64,000 bases of DNA from positions 62,001-126,000 of the forward strand of contig NZ_JAMYDV010000004.1 in NCBI RefSeq assembly GCF_024128855.1, given 5' to 3'. The stretch comes from Rhodovulum tesquicola. Lineage in GTDB: Bacteria; Pseudomonadota; Alphaproteobacteria; Rhodobacterales; Rhodobacteraceae. This document shows, in pieces, positions 45,502 through 57,252 of the stretch. Both the position numbers and the translations under genes were made by a program. The notes under the pieces are model-generated. The model had not been told where the DNA came from. It made no database searches and saw only the letters and a program-made list of their open reading frames with translations. Position 1 is the stretch's first letter. Every line of letters begins with the position of its first letter.

Positions 45502-46233
45502 ATGGGCAATCCCACGGCGGCGATGCTGGTGATCGGCGACGAGATCCTCTCGGGGCGGACCCGCGATGCCAACATGCATTTCCTGGCGGGCGAACTGGTC
45601 AAGCACGGCATCAGGCTGGCCGAGGTGCGGATCGTGCCCGATATCGAGCCCCGCATCGTCGAGGCGCTGAACGCGCTGCGGGCGGGCCATGACACGGTCT
45701 TCACCTCGGGCGGCATCGGGCCGACGCATGACGACATCACCGCGGATGCGGTGGCCAAGGCGTTCGGCGTCGGCATCGACGTGCGCGAGGATGCCCGCGC
45801 CCTGATGCAGGACTATTGCGACCGGATGGGGCGCGATCTGAACGCGGCGCGGCTCAGGATGGCGCGGATCCCCGATGGCGCCAGCCTGATCGAGAACCCG
45901 ATTTCCGCAGCACCCGGCTTTCGCATCGGCAATGTCTGCGTGATGGCGGGCGTGCCCTCGATCTTTCAGGCGATGGTGGCGGGCGTGCTGCCGACGCTGA
46001 CCGGGGGCGATGCCCTGCTGTCGCAAAGCCTGACGCTGCAACGCGCCGAGGGCGATATCGCGGGCGCGCTGCGTGGGCTGGCCGAGGCGTTTCCGGGACT
46101 CTCGATCGGGTCCTACCCCTTCGTGCGGGACGGGGTCTATGGCACGAATGTGGTGATCCGGGGCACCGACGGGGCCCGGATCGACGCCGCCATGGGGCAA
46201 TTGTCGGCGCTCTTCCCCGAGGCGATCGCGTGA
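45502..46233 (+). CDS. CinA-type molybdopterin-binding domain protein
   Basis: The 243-residue protein is the MoCF-biosynthesis-type domain seen at the N-terminus of CinA: AMLVIGDEILSGRTRDANMH, FTSGGIGPTHDDITADAVAK and GFRIGNVCVMAGVPSIF. It lacks the C-terminal nicotinamide-nucleotide amidase domain of full CinA. Relatives are annotated as competence/damage-inducible protein A, but the single-domain form may be a pyrophosphatase acting on nucleotide sugars or FAD-like compounds. The ATG follows AAGGAGG. It is the first of four plus-strand genes joined by 4-base overlaps. Confidence 0.88.
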   Translation: MGNPTAAMLVIGDEILSGRTRDANMHFLAGELVKHGIRLAEVRIVPDIEPRIVEALNALRAGHDTVFTSGGIGPTHDDITADAVAKAFGVGIDVREDARALMQDYCDRMGRDLNAARLRMARIPDGASLIENPISAAPGFRIGNVCVMAGVPSIFQAMVAGVLPTLTGGDALLSQSLTLQRAEGDIAGALRGLAEAFPGLSIGSYPFVRDGVYGTNVVIRGTDGARIDAAMGQLSALFPEAIA

Positions 46234-46961
46234 CGCCCGCCCGGCTGTTCGCGGCACAGGAGGCCACCTGGCCACCCGCCGCCGTGACCCAGGTCGGTCC
46301 CTTCCGCATCCGCGAGGGGCAGGGCGGCGGCAACCGGGTCTCGGCGGCCAGCGCCGAAGGGCCGGTCAACGAGGCCGATCTGGCCAAGGCCGAGGCCGCG
46401 ATGACGGCGCTGGACCAGGTGCCGCTGGTCATGGTGCGGCCGGGCGAGGACGCGCTGGACGCGCTGCTGGCGGCGCGGGGCTATGCAGTCGTTGACCCGG
46501 TGGTGATGCTCGCCGCGCCGGTGGCCGACCTCGCCGCCGAGCCGCCCGCGCCGGTGACCGCCTTCACCGTCTGGGAACCGCTGGCGATCATGGACGAGCT
46601 GTGGGCGGAGCTGGGCATCGGCGCCGCGCGGCGCGCGGTCATGGCGCGGGTCGCAGGGCCGAAAACCGCCCTGCTCGGCCGCCAGAACGACCGCGCCGCC
46701 GGGGCGGGCTTTGCCGCGATCCATGACGGGCTGTGCTTCGTGCATGCGATGGCCGTGACGCCGGGGCATCGGCGGCAGGGCGCGGCCCGCAACATGATGC
46801 GGGCGGCAGCGCAATGGGCACAAGATCAGGGAGCGGAACAGATCGTCGTTCTGGTGACCGAGGCGAATGCGGCCGCACGCGCGCTCTATGCTTCCTTGGG
46901 GATGCGGGATGTGGGACAGTATCACTACCGGATGAAACCGACGCCAGTGCCCCAGCCGTGA
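46230..46961 (+). CDS. GNAT-family N-acetyltransferase
   Basis: The 243-residue protein has a C-terminal GNAT fold with the acetyl-CoA loop in VHAMAVTPGHRRQGAARNMM and the typical ending VLVTEANAAARALYASLGMR. The N-terminal half (GPFRIREGQGGGNRVSAASA) is a second, degenerate GNAT-like part common in this subgroup. The start is a GTG overlapping the previous stop (GTGA). The acetylated target is unknown. It precedes an AhpD-like gene with the same kind of overlap. Confidence 0.85.
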   Translation: MTPARLFAAQEATWPPAAVTQVGPFRIREGQGGGNRVSAASAEGPVNEADLAKAEAAMTALDQVPLVMVRPGEDALDALLAARGYAVVDPVVMLAAPVADLAAEPPAPVTAFTVWEPLAIMDELWAELGIGAARRAVMARVAGPKTALLGRQNDRAAGAGFAAIHDGLCFVHAMAVTPGHRRQGAARNMMRAAAQWAQDQGAEQIVVLVTEANAAARALYASLGMRDVGQYHYRMKPTPVPQP

Positions 46962-47533
46962 CCCAGGACCGCGACCTTCCCACCGCCCTCGACCTGCCGC
47001 CGGTCGATCCGCTGCCGCCCGAGACGCGGAAATATTTCGACATCTGCGCCGAAAAGCTGGGCCTCGTGCCAAATGTGCTGCGCGCCTATGCCTTCGACAT
47101 CGCCAAGCTGAACGCCTTCACCGCGATGTATAACGACCTGATGCTGGGCCCAAGCGGGCTGAGCAAGCTGGAACGCGAGATGATCGCGGTCGTCGTCTCG
47201 TCGATCAACCGCTGCTGGTATTGCCAGGTCGCCCATGGCGCGGCGGTGCGCGAGTTGTCGGGCGATCCGGCGCTCGGCGAGGCGATGGTGATGAACTACC
47301 GCGCCGCGAAACTGGACGCCCGTCAACGCGCGATGCTGGATTTCGCCGCCAGACTGACCGAGGACAGCCACAGGATCGAGGAATCCGACCGCCAGGCCCT
47401 GCGCGATCAGGGCTTCACCGACCGGGACATCTGGGACATCGCGGCCGTCGCGGGCTTCTTCAACATGTCGAACCGGATCGCCTCGGCCAGCGGGATGGAG
47501 CCGAACCCGGCCTATCACGGCGCCCATAGATGA
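46958..47533 (+). CDS. AhpD-like peroxidase-related protein
   Basis: The 191-residue protein belongs to the carboxymuconolactone-decarboxylase/AhpD fold. The redox site is NRCWYCQVAHGAAV, with C-x2-C and the downstream His. The helical blocks FTAMYNDLMLGPSGLSKLER and DIWDIAAVAGFFNMSNRIAS match the 'peroxidase-related' subfamily. It probably works in thiol-based peroxide defence or as an alkylhydroperoxidase. The start is a GTG overlapping the GNAT stop, and its own stop overlaps the next ATG. Confidence 0.88.
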   Translation: MTQDRDLPTALDLPPVDPLPPETRKYFDICAEKLGLVPNVLRAYAFDIAKLNAFTAMYNDLMLGPSGLSKLEREMIAVVVSSINRCWYCQVAHGAAVRELSGDPALGEAMVMNYRAAKLDARQRAMLDFAARLTEDSHRIEESDRQALRDQGFTDRDIWDIAAVAGFFNMSNRIASASGMEPNPAYHGAHR

Positions 47534-48444
47534 GATTTCACGGTCTGGCGGTGGTCATGGCGGCGCTGCTCGCCCCGGGCGCGGTTGCGGCGCTGACCCC
47601 ACCCGAGGGCGCGACCGCGACCGCGGAAGAGCAGGTGGCACTCGGCACGGTCGCGGTCCCGGTGGGCGCTCACGATGGCACCCATGTGCCCGCGATCGCG
47701 GCCGAGGGCGCGATCACCCGCCGGGCCTGGCACGAATCGCTGGACGGCCGGACCACGATGCAGATCCTCGCGCCCCTGCGCGACCGTCTGCTGGCCGACG
47801 GGTTCCTGCCGATCCTCGACTGCGCGGCCGATAGCTGCGGCGGGTTCGATTTCCGCTTTGCCACCGACACGCTGCCGGCGCCCGTGATGCATGTGGACCT
47901 GGGCGATTTCCGCTTTCTCTCGGCCCGGCGGCTGACCCGGGCGGGGCCGGAATACGCGACGCTGATGGTCAGCCGGTCGAGCACGCGGGGCTTCGTGCAG
48001 GTGACGCGGATACGCCCGGCCGCCGCGCCCGAGACCGCCCCCCGGGCGGAGGCGCCGCAGGCCGGGGACGATCTGGCCGCGCGGCTGGATCGCGACGGCC
48101 GGGCGGTGCTGCCCGATCTGGATTTCGACACCGGCGCGGCAACGCTCAACGGGGGCGACATCGCCTCGCTTCAGGCGCTGGCGCAGTATCTGGCCGACAA
48201 TCCGGGGCTGACGCTGATGCTGGTCGGCCATACCGACGCGGTGGGCGCGCTGGAGGGCAATATCGCGCTCTCGCGCCGCCGGGCCGAGGCGGTCCGCGCC
48301 CATCTGGTCGAGCGGCTGGGCGTGCCCGCCACCCGCGTCACCGCGGCCGGGGCGGGCTTTCTGGCCCCCGTGGCCAGCAACCGCAGCGAAGAGGGCCGGA
48401 TGCAGAACCGCCGGGTCGAGGCGATCGTCACCGCGCTGGAATAG
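47530..48444 (+). CDS. OmpA-domain outer-envelope protein
   Basis: The 304-residue protein has a signal peptide (MRFHGLAVVMAALLAPGAVA) and a C-terminal OmpA peptidoglycan-binding domain (from about residue 195: LPDLDFDTGAATLNGGDIAS, LMLVGHTDAVGALEGNIALS, SRRRAEAVRAHLVERLGV, MQNRRVEAIV). The middle domain (residues 25-165), with two Cys in DCAADSCGGF, is not recognised. It should be tethered to peptidoglycan in the periplasm. It is the last gene of the four-gene overlapping operon, ending 15 bases from the convergent LysR gene. Confidence 0.88.
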   Translation: MRFHGLAVVMAALLAPGAVAALTPPEGATATAEEQVALGTVAVPVGAHDGTHVPAIAAEGAITRRAWHESLDGRTTMQILAPLRDRLLADGFLPILDCAADSCGGFDFRFATDTLPAPVMHVDLGDFRFLSARRLTRAGPEYATLMVSRSSTRGFVQVTRIRPAAAPETAPRAEAPQAGDDLAARLDRDGRAVLPDLDFDTGAATLNGGDIASLQALAQYLADNPGLTLMLVGHTDAVGALEGNIALSRRRAEAVRAHLVERLGVPATRVTAAGAGFLAPVASNRSEEGRMQNRRVEAIVTALE

Positions 48445-48459
48445 CGCGGCGGCGCCCGG

Positions 48460-49362
48460 TCAGATGACCGCATCCTCGCCCGAAAAGCGTTCGACAAGGA
48501 AGTCGATGAAGGCGCGCACCTTGGGTTGGGTAAAGCGCCCCGGCGGATAGACCGCGTAAATCCCCAGCTTCTCCATCGGCAGGCCCGGGATCGCCTCTTC
48601 GACAAGACCCTTTTCCAGCGCGTCCCTGAACAGGAAGCTCGGCAGATAGGCGATGCCAAGGCCCGAGATCGCCGCGTTCAGCAGCGACTGCCCGTCATTC
48701 ACCGTCAGCCAGCCCGCGGTGCGCACCTGCCGCTTTTCGCCCGAGGGCGCGGTGATCTTCCAGACATTGCCGCTGGCCTGGTTGGAATAGTGCAACAGCT
48801 TGTGCTCGTTCAGATCGTCGATCTTCTGCGGGCGGCCGAATTTCTGGAAATAGCCGGGCGACCCGATCATCCGCCTGGCGGTCTCGGCCAGCTTGCGGGC
48901 GCGCAGCGTGCTGTCCTCCAGTTCGCCCACCCGGATCGCCATGTCGAACCCTTCCGAGATCAGTTCGACATAGCGGTTGTTCAGCACCATGTTCACTGTG
49001 ATGTCGGGATATTGCAGCAGGAAATCGCCCAGCAGCGGCGACAGGTGATTGACCCCGAAATCGGTCGCGACCGAAATCCGCAACAGCCCCGACGGCGCCG
49101 ATTGCATCGAGGTGACCAGCGCATCGGCCTCGCCCGCATCGTTCAGCACCCGTCGCGCCCGGTCGTAATAGGCCAGCCCGATCTCGGTCGGGCTGACGCG
49201 GCGGGTGGTGCGGTTCAGCAGACGCGCACCCAGCCGCGCCTCGAGCGAGGAGACATGCTTGGACACGGCGGATTTGGAGATCCCCATCTTCTTGGCGGCA
49301 TCGGTGAAGCCGCCCTGGTCCACCACCGTGGCAAAGGCCTCCATCTCGGTCAGTCGGTCCAT
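48460..49362 (-). CDS. LysR-family transcriptional regulator
   Basis: The 300-residue protein has the N-terminal LysR helix-turn-helix (MEAFATVVDQGGFTDAAKKM, then GISKSAVSKHVSSLEARLGA, then RLLNRTTRRVSPTEIG) and a C-terminal effector domain beginning LRISVATDFGVNHLSPLL. It belongs to the DsdC/CrgA-like subgroup with the 'LNRTTRRVSPTE' pattern. The ATG at 49362 follows AAGGA. A perfect 18-base palindrome lies about 50 bases upstream of the start and is a likely autoregulatory site. fadH lies upstream on the same strand. Confidence 0.92.
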   Translation of the reverse strand: MDRLTEMEAFATVVDQGGFTDAAKKMGISKSAVSKHVSSLEARLGARLLNRTTRRVSPTEIGLAYYDRARRVLNDAGEADALVTSMQSAPSGLLRISVATDFGVNHLSPLLGDFLLQYPDITVNMVLNNRYVELISEGFDMAIRVGELEDSTLRARKLAETARRMIGSPGYFQKFGRPQKIDDLNEHKLLHYSNQASGNVWKITAPSGEKRQVRTAGWLTVNDGQSLLNAAISGLGIAYLPSFLFRDALEKGLVEEAIPGLPMEKLGIYAVYPPGRFTQPKVRAFIDFLVERFSGEDAVI

Positions 49363-49409
49363 CGGAACATCCTTGATCACTCCCCCGTGCTGACCGTTAC
49401 AATCCAACG

Positions 49410-49427
49410 CAATTCGGGCAGGAATTG
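49410..49427. promoter_or_regulatory. Palindromic operator candidate upstream of the LysR gene
   Basis: CAATTC (49410-49415), GGGCAG and GAATTG (49422-49427) form a perfect dyad with six-base arms. It contains the ATTC-N6-GAAT core often seen in LysR-type boxes. It lies 48 bases before the LysR start codon, in the 145-base gap after fadH, where autoregulation would be expected. Confidence 0.45.
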
Positions 49428-49507
49428 GGAAGCCGCTCGACAATACTGGGATGATGGGGCCATCGTCACGCCCCGGGAAACCCGGACGGGCACGCAAGGC
49501 GTTGATC

Positions 49508-51565
<2,058 letters not shown>

Positions 51566-51582
51566 TCACGGGGGACCCTGCG

Positions 51583-51990
51583 TCACCCGGGCGGCGATAT
51601 GGCCTCGACGCAATGCGCGCGGAAGGCGCGTTTGAGCAGGTCAAGCTCGGCGCGCAACAGCTCGATCTCGGCGCGCAGGTCGTGATCCAGAGGCTGGCCC
51701 GCGAGGATCGCGAAACTGGCCAGCATCGCGCCGGTCGCCCGGTCGCGAATCACGCAGGTCTGGACCCCGTCGGACAGGATCTCGGCCGGGATCGGCAGGG
51801 CCAGCCCATAGCGGCCGGGGCGGCCGGGATCGGGGGTCAGGCGCAGGCCGGGCAGGGGACGGCCCTGATGCAGCGCCTCGATCCCGGGCGGGACCGCGGC
51901 AGGGCCGGCCTCAAGCACCCCCTCCCATATCCCCGCCTGCAGCCGGGTGGGGGTCAGCCGCATCGGGGCCGGGGGGCGCAGATGCATCAT
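51583..51990 (-). CDS. Small protein of unknown function, coupled to DUF6478-like gene
   Basis: The 135-residue protein (MMHLRPPAPMRLTPTRLQAG, then GIEALHQGRPLPGLRLTPDP) has no signal peptide or membrane segment. It ends in a predicted coiled coil (DLRAEIELLRAELDLLKRAF) followed by AHCVEA. I do not recognise the family. Its ATG overlaps the stop of the upstream gene by 4 bases, so the two are translated together. The coiled coil suggests it forms a dimer or binds a partner, perhaps the neighbouring product. Confidence 0.65.
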   Translation of the reverse strand: MMHLRPPAPMRLTPTRLQAGIWEGVLEAGPAAVPPGIEALHQGRPLPGLRLTPDPGRPGRYGLALPIPAEILSDGVQTCVIRDRATGAMLASFAILAGQPLDHDLRAEIELLRAELDLLKRAFRAHCVEAISPPG

Positions 51991-52748
51991 GGCTCTGCCC
52001 TCGGGCGGCGGCTCAGCACCATGTCGCCCAGCGTGATGCGGTTCATCTGCGGCGCCTCGAAGATCAGGTCCAGCCACATCCGCCCCACTCCCCGCGCGTC
52101 GATCCCGGTCAGCGCAAGGTCGAACTCGACCACCGTAGCAGGGCCGTCAGGGGGGATCGCGCGGACAAGCTGCGCACTGTCCGGGCCGTGGCAGATATTG
52201 AGGCGGGCAAAGATCCGCAGCGGCCGCTCGGTCTCGATCACGCTGTCCAGCCGGATCAGGTGGCGGCGGCCCAGCCCCGCTGCCGCCGCCTGCGGCAGGT
52301 CGATGGCCAGCGACAGGAAGCTTCCGGCAAAGCGGAACACCTCGATGCACAGCCCATGCGGCGCGGCGGATCCGGCGATCTGGCGCAGGCCCAGCTCGGC
52401 ATGGGGACAATCGTGGAACAACCGCGCCTCGGCCCCGAAGGCGGTGCCGCTGGCCGGTGCCGCGACGCCCGGCGGATCCAGCGGGCCGCAGAACATCGCG
52501 GGCCGCCAGTCCCAGTCACAGCCCAGCGGACGGCGCGCGCCCCCTGCCCCGGCGGGGGGCCGGGCAAGCCGCCGATCCGCGGCATGGATCACCCGGTCCA
52601 GCCGGGGCCGCAGCGCGGCGGCGCGCGCCCGCAGCGGCCGCAATCCGGCAAGGTCCAGATCCTCCGCGCGCTCGGCCGCCCGCCCCCATGCGGCCAGCGC
52701 ATGGCGAAACAGCAACCTGTCGACCAGAGAGACGGAGGGACCAAACAT
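51987..52748 (-). CDS. DUF6478-like protein of unknown function
   Basis: The 253-residue protein has a helical, Arg-rich N-terminal third (LLFRHALAAWGRAAERAEDL, then LRARAAALRPRLDRVIHAAD) followed by a beta-rich part (DWDWRPAMFCGPLDPPG, FRFAGSFLSLAIDLPQAAAA, LRIFARLNICHGPDSAQLVR). It recalls the DUF6478 family of Rhodobacterales; I am not certain of the number. No signal peptide is present. The ATG at 52748 has no strong ribosome site. It is coupled to the small coiled-coil gene, and the pair stands downstream of an unrelated lipoprotein and ilvD. Confidence 0.7.
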   Translation of the reverse strand: MFGPSVSLVDRLLFRHALAAWGRAAERAEDLDLAGLRPLRARAAALRPRLDRVIHAADRRLARPPAGAGGARRPLGCDWDWRPAMFCGPLDPPGVAAPASGTAFGAEARLFHDCPHAELGLRQIAGSAAPHGLCIEVFRFAGSFLSLAIDLPQAAAAGLGRRHLIRLDSVIETERPLRIFARLNICHGPDSAQLVRAIPPDGPATVVEFDLALTGIDARGVGRMWLDLIFEAPQMNRITLGDMVLSRRPRAEP

Positions 52749-52859
52749 CGTTGAACAAGGCTTTGCGGGTTATCGACCCGCCCACAGGAGCCCGGCGGCG
52801 GTTTCCTTGCGGTAAACGCCGGGGCCGAAAAAGCCGAAAATCCGCCGCATTCGGGCGGG

Positions 52860-53525
52860 TCAGTCCTCGGGGCCCGGGCTGGCCGCGCGGATCCGGGCGG
52901 CAAACTCCAGCAGCAGCGCCAGCGCCGCCTCCTCGTCCAGGGGCGCGTCCGCGAAGCCGATGACCGAGGCGGTCACGATCCGCCCGTTCACCTCGAAGAT
53001 CGCCCGCCAGTATTCGTCGCGCAGCCCCGGCGCCAGCCCCGCGCTGCGGTCGCGGGCGCGCAGCACGAACAGCCCGTCACGCTCGAATGTCTGCATCACC
53101 GCGACGCTGGCCGCATTCCCGTCACGGGCCAGCGCGGCGCGGCCCTCCTCGGCCTCGAAGAACCGCGACAGCATCACGGCGCGGTCGTCCGGGCGGCCGC
53201 CCGGGCCGGGATTGGCGGCGACCGAGGCGGTCAGCAGCGCGTTTCTCGCGGGCGAGGGGGCGTCGGGCGCCCCGGACAGGGCCGCGCAACCGCCCAGCAG
53301 GACAAAGGCCCCCTGCTCGCCGTCGCGCGTGGCGGCGGGATCGACGCAATAGCCCGACGGCCCGGCAATGGCCACGCTGCCGTCCGCCACGGCGACCGCC
53401 TGCGGCGCGGCACGCCCCGCCCCGTCCAGACATCCCGCCAGCGCAAGCGCCGCAAGGGCGGCCATCAGGGGCCGGCCGGAACGGGCGAAAACGCGGCGGG
53501 CCGGATCAGAGATCCATATAGGCAT
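52860..53525 (-). CDS. Predicted lipoprotein of unknown function
   Basis: The start at 53525 ([20 protein letters not shown]) gives a long basic region followed by [12 protein letters not shown], a typical lipobox; the mature protein would be acylated at that Cys. The 221-residue protein contains another Cys pair ([13 protein letters not shown] and [10 protein letters not shown]), which could form a disulfide. A middle block ([16 protein letters not shown]) and the C-terminal stretch [20 protein letters not shown] are conserved-looking but not recognised. The start lies 20 bases inside the end of ilvD. Confidence 0.75.
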   Translation of the reverse strand: MPIWISDPARRVFARSGRPLMAALAALALAGCLDGAGRAAPQAVAVADGSVAIAGPSGYCVDPAATRDGEQGAFVLLGGCAALSGAPDAPSPARNALLTASVAANPGPGGRPDDRAVMLSRFFEAEEGRAALARDGNAASVAVMQTFERDGLFVLRARDRSAGLAPGLRDEYWRAIFEVNGRIVTASVIGFADAPLDEEAALALLLEFAARIRAASPGPED

Positions 53526-55239
53526 GCTTCTCGTGGGCACCGCCCGGATGGGTGACGGCGCCCTTGCGCGTCGGGCCGACCTGCTGGGCGAATTTCCACA
53601 GCGCGCCCGAGCCATAGATCGTCTCGCGCGGGCCTGTCCACGCGGCCTTGCGGGCGGCCAGGTCCTCGTCCGACAGCGCCACCGACAATTCGCCCCTGAT
53701 GGCGTCGATGGTGATCATGTCGCCATCCTTCAGCAACGCGATCGGCCCGCCATGCGCCGCCTCGGGGCCGACATGGCCGACGCAGAAGCCCCGCGTCGCG
53801 CCCGAGAACCGCCCATCGGTGATCAGCGCGACCTTCTTGCCCATGCCCTGCCCCGACAGCGCCGCGGTGGTGGCCAGCATCTCGCGCATGCCCGGGCCGC
53901 CTGCGGGGCCCTCGTTGCGGATGACCAGAACCTCGCCTTCCTTGTAGCTGCGCGCCTTGACCGCCTCGAAGGCGTCCTCCTCGCATTCGAAGACCCGGGC
54001 CGGTCCGGTAAAGACCTGCTGATCGGCCTCCATCCCCGCCACCTTGACGATGGCCCCGTCGGGGGCAAGGTTGCCCTTCAGACCGACGACCCCGCCCGTC
54101 GGCGTGATCGGGGCCGAGACGGGATAGATCACGCGGCCATCGGCCTCGCGCGTGACCATGTCGATCTCCTCGCCGATGGTGCGGCCGGTGACGGTCATGC
54201 ACTCCTCGTGGATCAGGCCCGCCTTGCGCAGTTCCTTCATCACCACCGGCACGCCGCCCGCCTCGTAGAGATCCTTGGCGACATATTTGCCGCCCGGTTT
54301 CAGGTCGACGAAATAGGGCGTGTCGCGGAAGATGTCGGTCACATCGAACAGGTCGAACGCGATCCCCGCCTCATGCGCGATGGCGGGCAGGTGCAGCCCG
54401 GCATTGGTCGACCCGCCGGTGCAGGCCACCACGCGCGCGGCGTTTTCCAGGCTCTTGCGGGTGACGATGTCGCGGGCGCGGATGTTCTTCTCGATCAGCG
54501 CCATCACCGCGCGGCCCGACGCCTCGGCATACTGGTCGCGGGATTCGTAGGGCGCGGGCGCCCCCGACGAGTTGGGCAGCGCCAGACCGATGGCCTCGGA
54601 CACGCAGGCCATGGTGTTGGCGGTGAACTGCCCGCCGCAGGCGCCCGCCGAGGGACAGGCGACCTTTTCCAGCGCGATCAGCGCCTCTTCGGACATGTTG
54701 CCCGCCTGGTTCTGGCCGACCGCCTCGAACACGTCCTGCACGGTGACATCGCGCCCCTCGTGCCGGCCGGGCAGGATCGAGCCGCCATAGATGAACACCG
54801 ACGGCACGTTCAGCCGCACCATCGCCATCATCATCCCCGGCAGCGACTTGTCGCAGCCCGCCAGCCCCACCAGCGCGTCATAGCAATGCCCGCGCATCGT
54901 CAGTTCCACGCTGTCCGCGATCGCCTCGCGGCTGGCCAGCGACGAGCGCATTCCCTCATGGCCCATGGCGATGCCGTCGGTCACGGTGATCGTGGTGAAC
55001 TCGCGCGGGGTGCCATGCGCCTCCTTGACGCCCATCTTGACCGCCTGGGCCTGCCGGTTCAGCGCGATATTGCAGGGCGCGGCCTCGTTCCAGCAGGTCG
55101 CGACGCCGACAAAGGGCTGGTGGATCTCGGCCTCGGAGATCCCCATCGCGTAGTAATAGGACCGGTGCGGCGCGCGCGACGGGCCTTCGGTGACGTGGCG
55201 GCTGGGCAGGCGGGACTTGTCGATGGGGGGCATGGGCAT
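53506..55239 (-). CDS. ilvD: Dihydroxy-acid dehydratase
   Basis: IlvD makes the keto acids of valine and isoleucine from dihydroxy acids, using an iron-sulfur cluster. The 577-residue protein has the cluster cysteines in [28 protein letters not shown] and [15 protein letters not shown]. The blocks [18 protein letters not shown] and [11 protein letters not shown], plus [17 protein letters not shown], are typical. Two ATG codons six bases apart are possible starts; the first (55239) has AAGGA closest. The gene ilvE for the next step lies 32 kb away. Confidence 0.95.
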   Translation of the reverse strand: MPMPPIDKSRLPSRHVTEGPSRAPHRSYYYAMGISEAEIHQPFVGVATCWNEAAPCNIALNRQAQAVKMGVKEAHGTPREFTTITVTDGIAMGHEGMRSSLASREAIADSVELTMRGHCYDALVGLAGCDKSLPGMMMAMVRLNVPSVFIYGGSILPGRHEGRDVTVQDVFEAVGQNQAGNMSEEALIALEKVACPSAGACGGQFTANTMACVSEAIGLALPNSSGAPAPYESRDQYAEASGRAVMALIEKNIRARDIVTRKSLENAARVVACTGGSTNAGLHLPAIAHEAGIAFDLFDVTDIFRDTPYFVDLKPGGKYVAKDLYEAGGVPVVMKELRKAGLIHEECMTVTGRTIGEEIDMVTREADGRVIYPVSAPITPTGGVVGLKGNLAPDGAIVKVAGMEADQQVFTGPARVFECEEDAFEAVKARSYKEGEVLVIRNEGPAGGPGMREMLATTAALSGQGMGKKVALITDGRFSGATRGFCVGHVGPEAAHGGPIALLKDGDMITIDAIRGELSVALSDEDLAARKAAWTGPRETIYGSGALWKFAQQVGPTRKGAVTHPGGAHEKHAYMDL

Positions 55240-55337
55240 GGCTTCCTTCGGGTCGTGTCGCCCTTGGGAATAGACCCCGCGGAAGAGGGAGACAAGCGAT
55301 TGATGGGCGGGCGGGGGCGGTCTAGTCTCGACCAGCA

Positions 55338-56237
55338 ATGGACCGGGGCACCATGGATTACCGACCCCATCACGCCTTGACCCGCGCGGCCCGCGCCCGG
55401 CCCCAGCTCTGGCGTCTGGTCGCGGGCGGTCTGACAGCCGTTGCGATCCATATCGGGCTGATCTACGCGGCCTACGGGCTGGTCGCGGCGCTGCGCGGCA
55501 CGGCCTTCGCGGATTCGACCTTCGCGGGCGTGTTCGGCACCACGCTGACGGCGGCGAATGCGCTGTGGCTGCTGGCCTCCTTCGTCTTCCTCGGGATCGG
55601 CACGCTGGTTGCGGCCAGCACCTTCCACGGCCGCGGGCTGATATCGCTGACCGGCCCGCCGGGGCGCGCCGCCGCGGGTTTCCTCCGCGTGCTGGGCGCA
55701 CTGGCGCTGCTCTACGCGGTTTTGTGGGTGGCGTTGCCCATGGGCGACGACCTGCAACCGAACCTCGATCCGGGGCGCTGGCTGATCCTGCTGCCGCTGG
55801 CGGTGGGTCTGGTGCTGGTGCAGGTGGGCGCCGAGGAATTGCTGTTCCGCGGCTATCTGCAACAACAGCTGGCCGCGCGTTTCCGCACCCCGCTGATCTG
55901 GATCGGCCTGCCCGCGGCGCTCTTCGCGCTGGGTCATTACCAACCCGGGGTAGCGGGCGGCAATGCGCTGGCCCTGGCGGCCTGGGCGGGGCTGTTCGCG
56001 GTGGCGGCCGCGGATCTGACCGCGCGCAGCGGCACGCTGGGCCCGGCCATCGCGCTGCATTTCGCCAACAACGCGGTCGCGATCCTGATCGTGGCGCTGC
56101 CCGGGCCGGTCTCGGGGCTGGCGCTCTATACCTATCCCTTCGCCCCCGACGACCCGGCGCTCGGGCCGATGTTCCTGGTCGAACTGGGGGTTCTGGGCCT
56201 GTCCTGGCTGGCCGCGCGGGTGGCCCTGCGCGTCTGA
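55338..56237 (+). CDS. CPBP-family intramembrane protease, paralog 1
   Basis: CPBP proteins are membrane glutamic proteases related to Rce1, with roles that are mostly unknown in bacteria. The 299-residue protein has about eight membrane helices and the family motifs [30 protein letters not shown] and [11 protein letters not shown]. The paired Glu and the two His are the catalytic residues. An in-frame ATG at 55353 is an alternative start. It is directly followed by a clear paralog and is divergent from ilvD. Confidence 0.9.
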   Translation: MDRGTMDYRPHHALTRAARARPQLWRLVAGGLTAVAIHIGLIYAAYGLVAALRGTAFADSTFAGVFGTTLTAANALWLLASFVFLGIGTLVAASTFHGRGLISLTGPPGRAAAGFLRVLGALALLYAVLWVALPMGDDLQPNLDPGRWLILLPLAVGLVLVQVGAEELLFRGYLQQQLAARFRTPLIWIGLPAALFALGHYQPGVAGGNALALAAWAGLFAVAAADLTARSGTLGPAIALHFANNAVAILIVALPGPVSGLALYTYPFAPDDPALGPMFLVELGVLGLSWLAARVALRV

Positions 56238-56300
56238 GTTGAAGCCCCGGCGCCCGCGCGCTAGCTTGCCCGCAACATGCCGCCCCAACCCCGAGAGCCC

Positions 56301-57176
56301 ATGCGATCCCCCCTTTTCGAGGCCTATGTCGAGCCCGCGCGGCTTTACCCCGAACTCTGGCGGGTCTTCGTCGCGCTCGGCGTGATCGCGCTGATCTATG
56401 CGGGCTGTTTCGCGCTGTTGCTGGTGGGCGCCTACCCGGTGCTGGGGCCGCTGAACTATTTCGGCTGGATGCAGGGGATCATGGCGCCCGCCACGCCCGG
56501 GCAGACCCTGTTCGTGCTGGCCAGCTTCATCGGCATGGGGCTGGGCGTGCTGATCGCCACGCCCGCGCTGCATTACCGCGAACCGGGAACCCTGTTCGGC
56601 CCGATGCGCGACTGGATGCGCGGCTTCTTCCTGTCGCTGGCGGTGCTGGTGCCGGTCTATGCGGCGCTGTTCGCGATCGGGCGGCTGGTCGTGTCGCCCG
56701 ACGCGGGCCTGCCGCCGGACCAGTGGCTGCGCCTGCTGCCCTTCGCGCTGGGGCTGGTGCTGATCCAGACCGGGTCCGAGGAATTGCTGTTCCGCGGCTA
56801 TCTGCAGCAGCAGCTTGCCGCGCGCTTTGCCGCCCGCGTGGTCTGGATGGGCCTGCCCGCGCTGATCTTCACGGCGCTGCATTTCAACCCGATGGCGGGG
56901 GCCAATGCCTGGGTCATCATGGTCGCGATCCTCGCCTTCGCGCTGGCCGCCGCCGACCTGACCGAACGCTCGGGCAGCCTGGGCATCGCGATGGGCTGGC
57001 ATTTCGTGAACAATTGCAGCGCGTTGCTGATCGTGTCGGTCAAGGGCACGATCACCGGGCTCGCGCTTTACGTCACCCCTTTCGAGATGTCGGACCGGGT
57101 GATGGTGCCGCTGGCACTCGGGCTCGACATCCTGGTGATCTTCGCGATCTGGCGGCTGTTGCGCGCGCTGATCTGA
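56301..57176 (+). CDS. CPBP-family intramembrane protease, paralog 2
   Basis: The 291-residue protein has the same layout as the gene before it: about eight membrane helices and the motifs [32 protein letters not shown] and [15 protein letters not shown]. The shared block [17 protein letters not shown] is identical in both, so they arose by tandem duplication. The first 100 residues have diverged. The ATG at 56301 was chosen over one at 56277 since the extra residues MPPQPREP add nothing conserved. accD follows after 76 bases. Confidence 0.9.
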   Translation: MRSPLFEAYVEPARLYPELWRVFVALGVIALIYAGCFALLLVGAYPVLGPLNYFGWMQGIMAPATPGQTLFVLASFIGMGLGVLIATPALHYREPGTLFGPMRDWMRGFFLSLAVLVPVYAALFAIGRLVVSPDAGLPPDQWLRLLPFALGLVLIQTGSEELLFRGYLQQQLAARFAARVVWMGLPALIFTALHFNPMAGANAWVIMVAILAFALAAADLTERSGSLGIAMGWHFVNNCSALLIVSVKGTITGLALYVTPFEMSDRVMVPLALGLDILVIFAIWRLLRALI

Positions 57177-57252
57177 CAGGTCGGGCCGCGATTGCATTTC
57201 CCGCCCCAGCGGCTTATCTGAGCGGCCAGACCGTTCCGAGGGTGGCCCGCGC

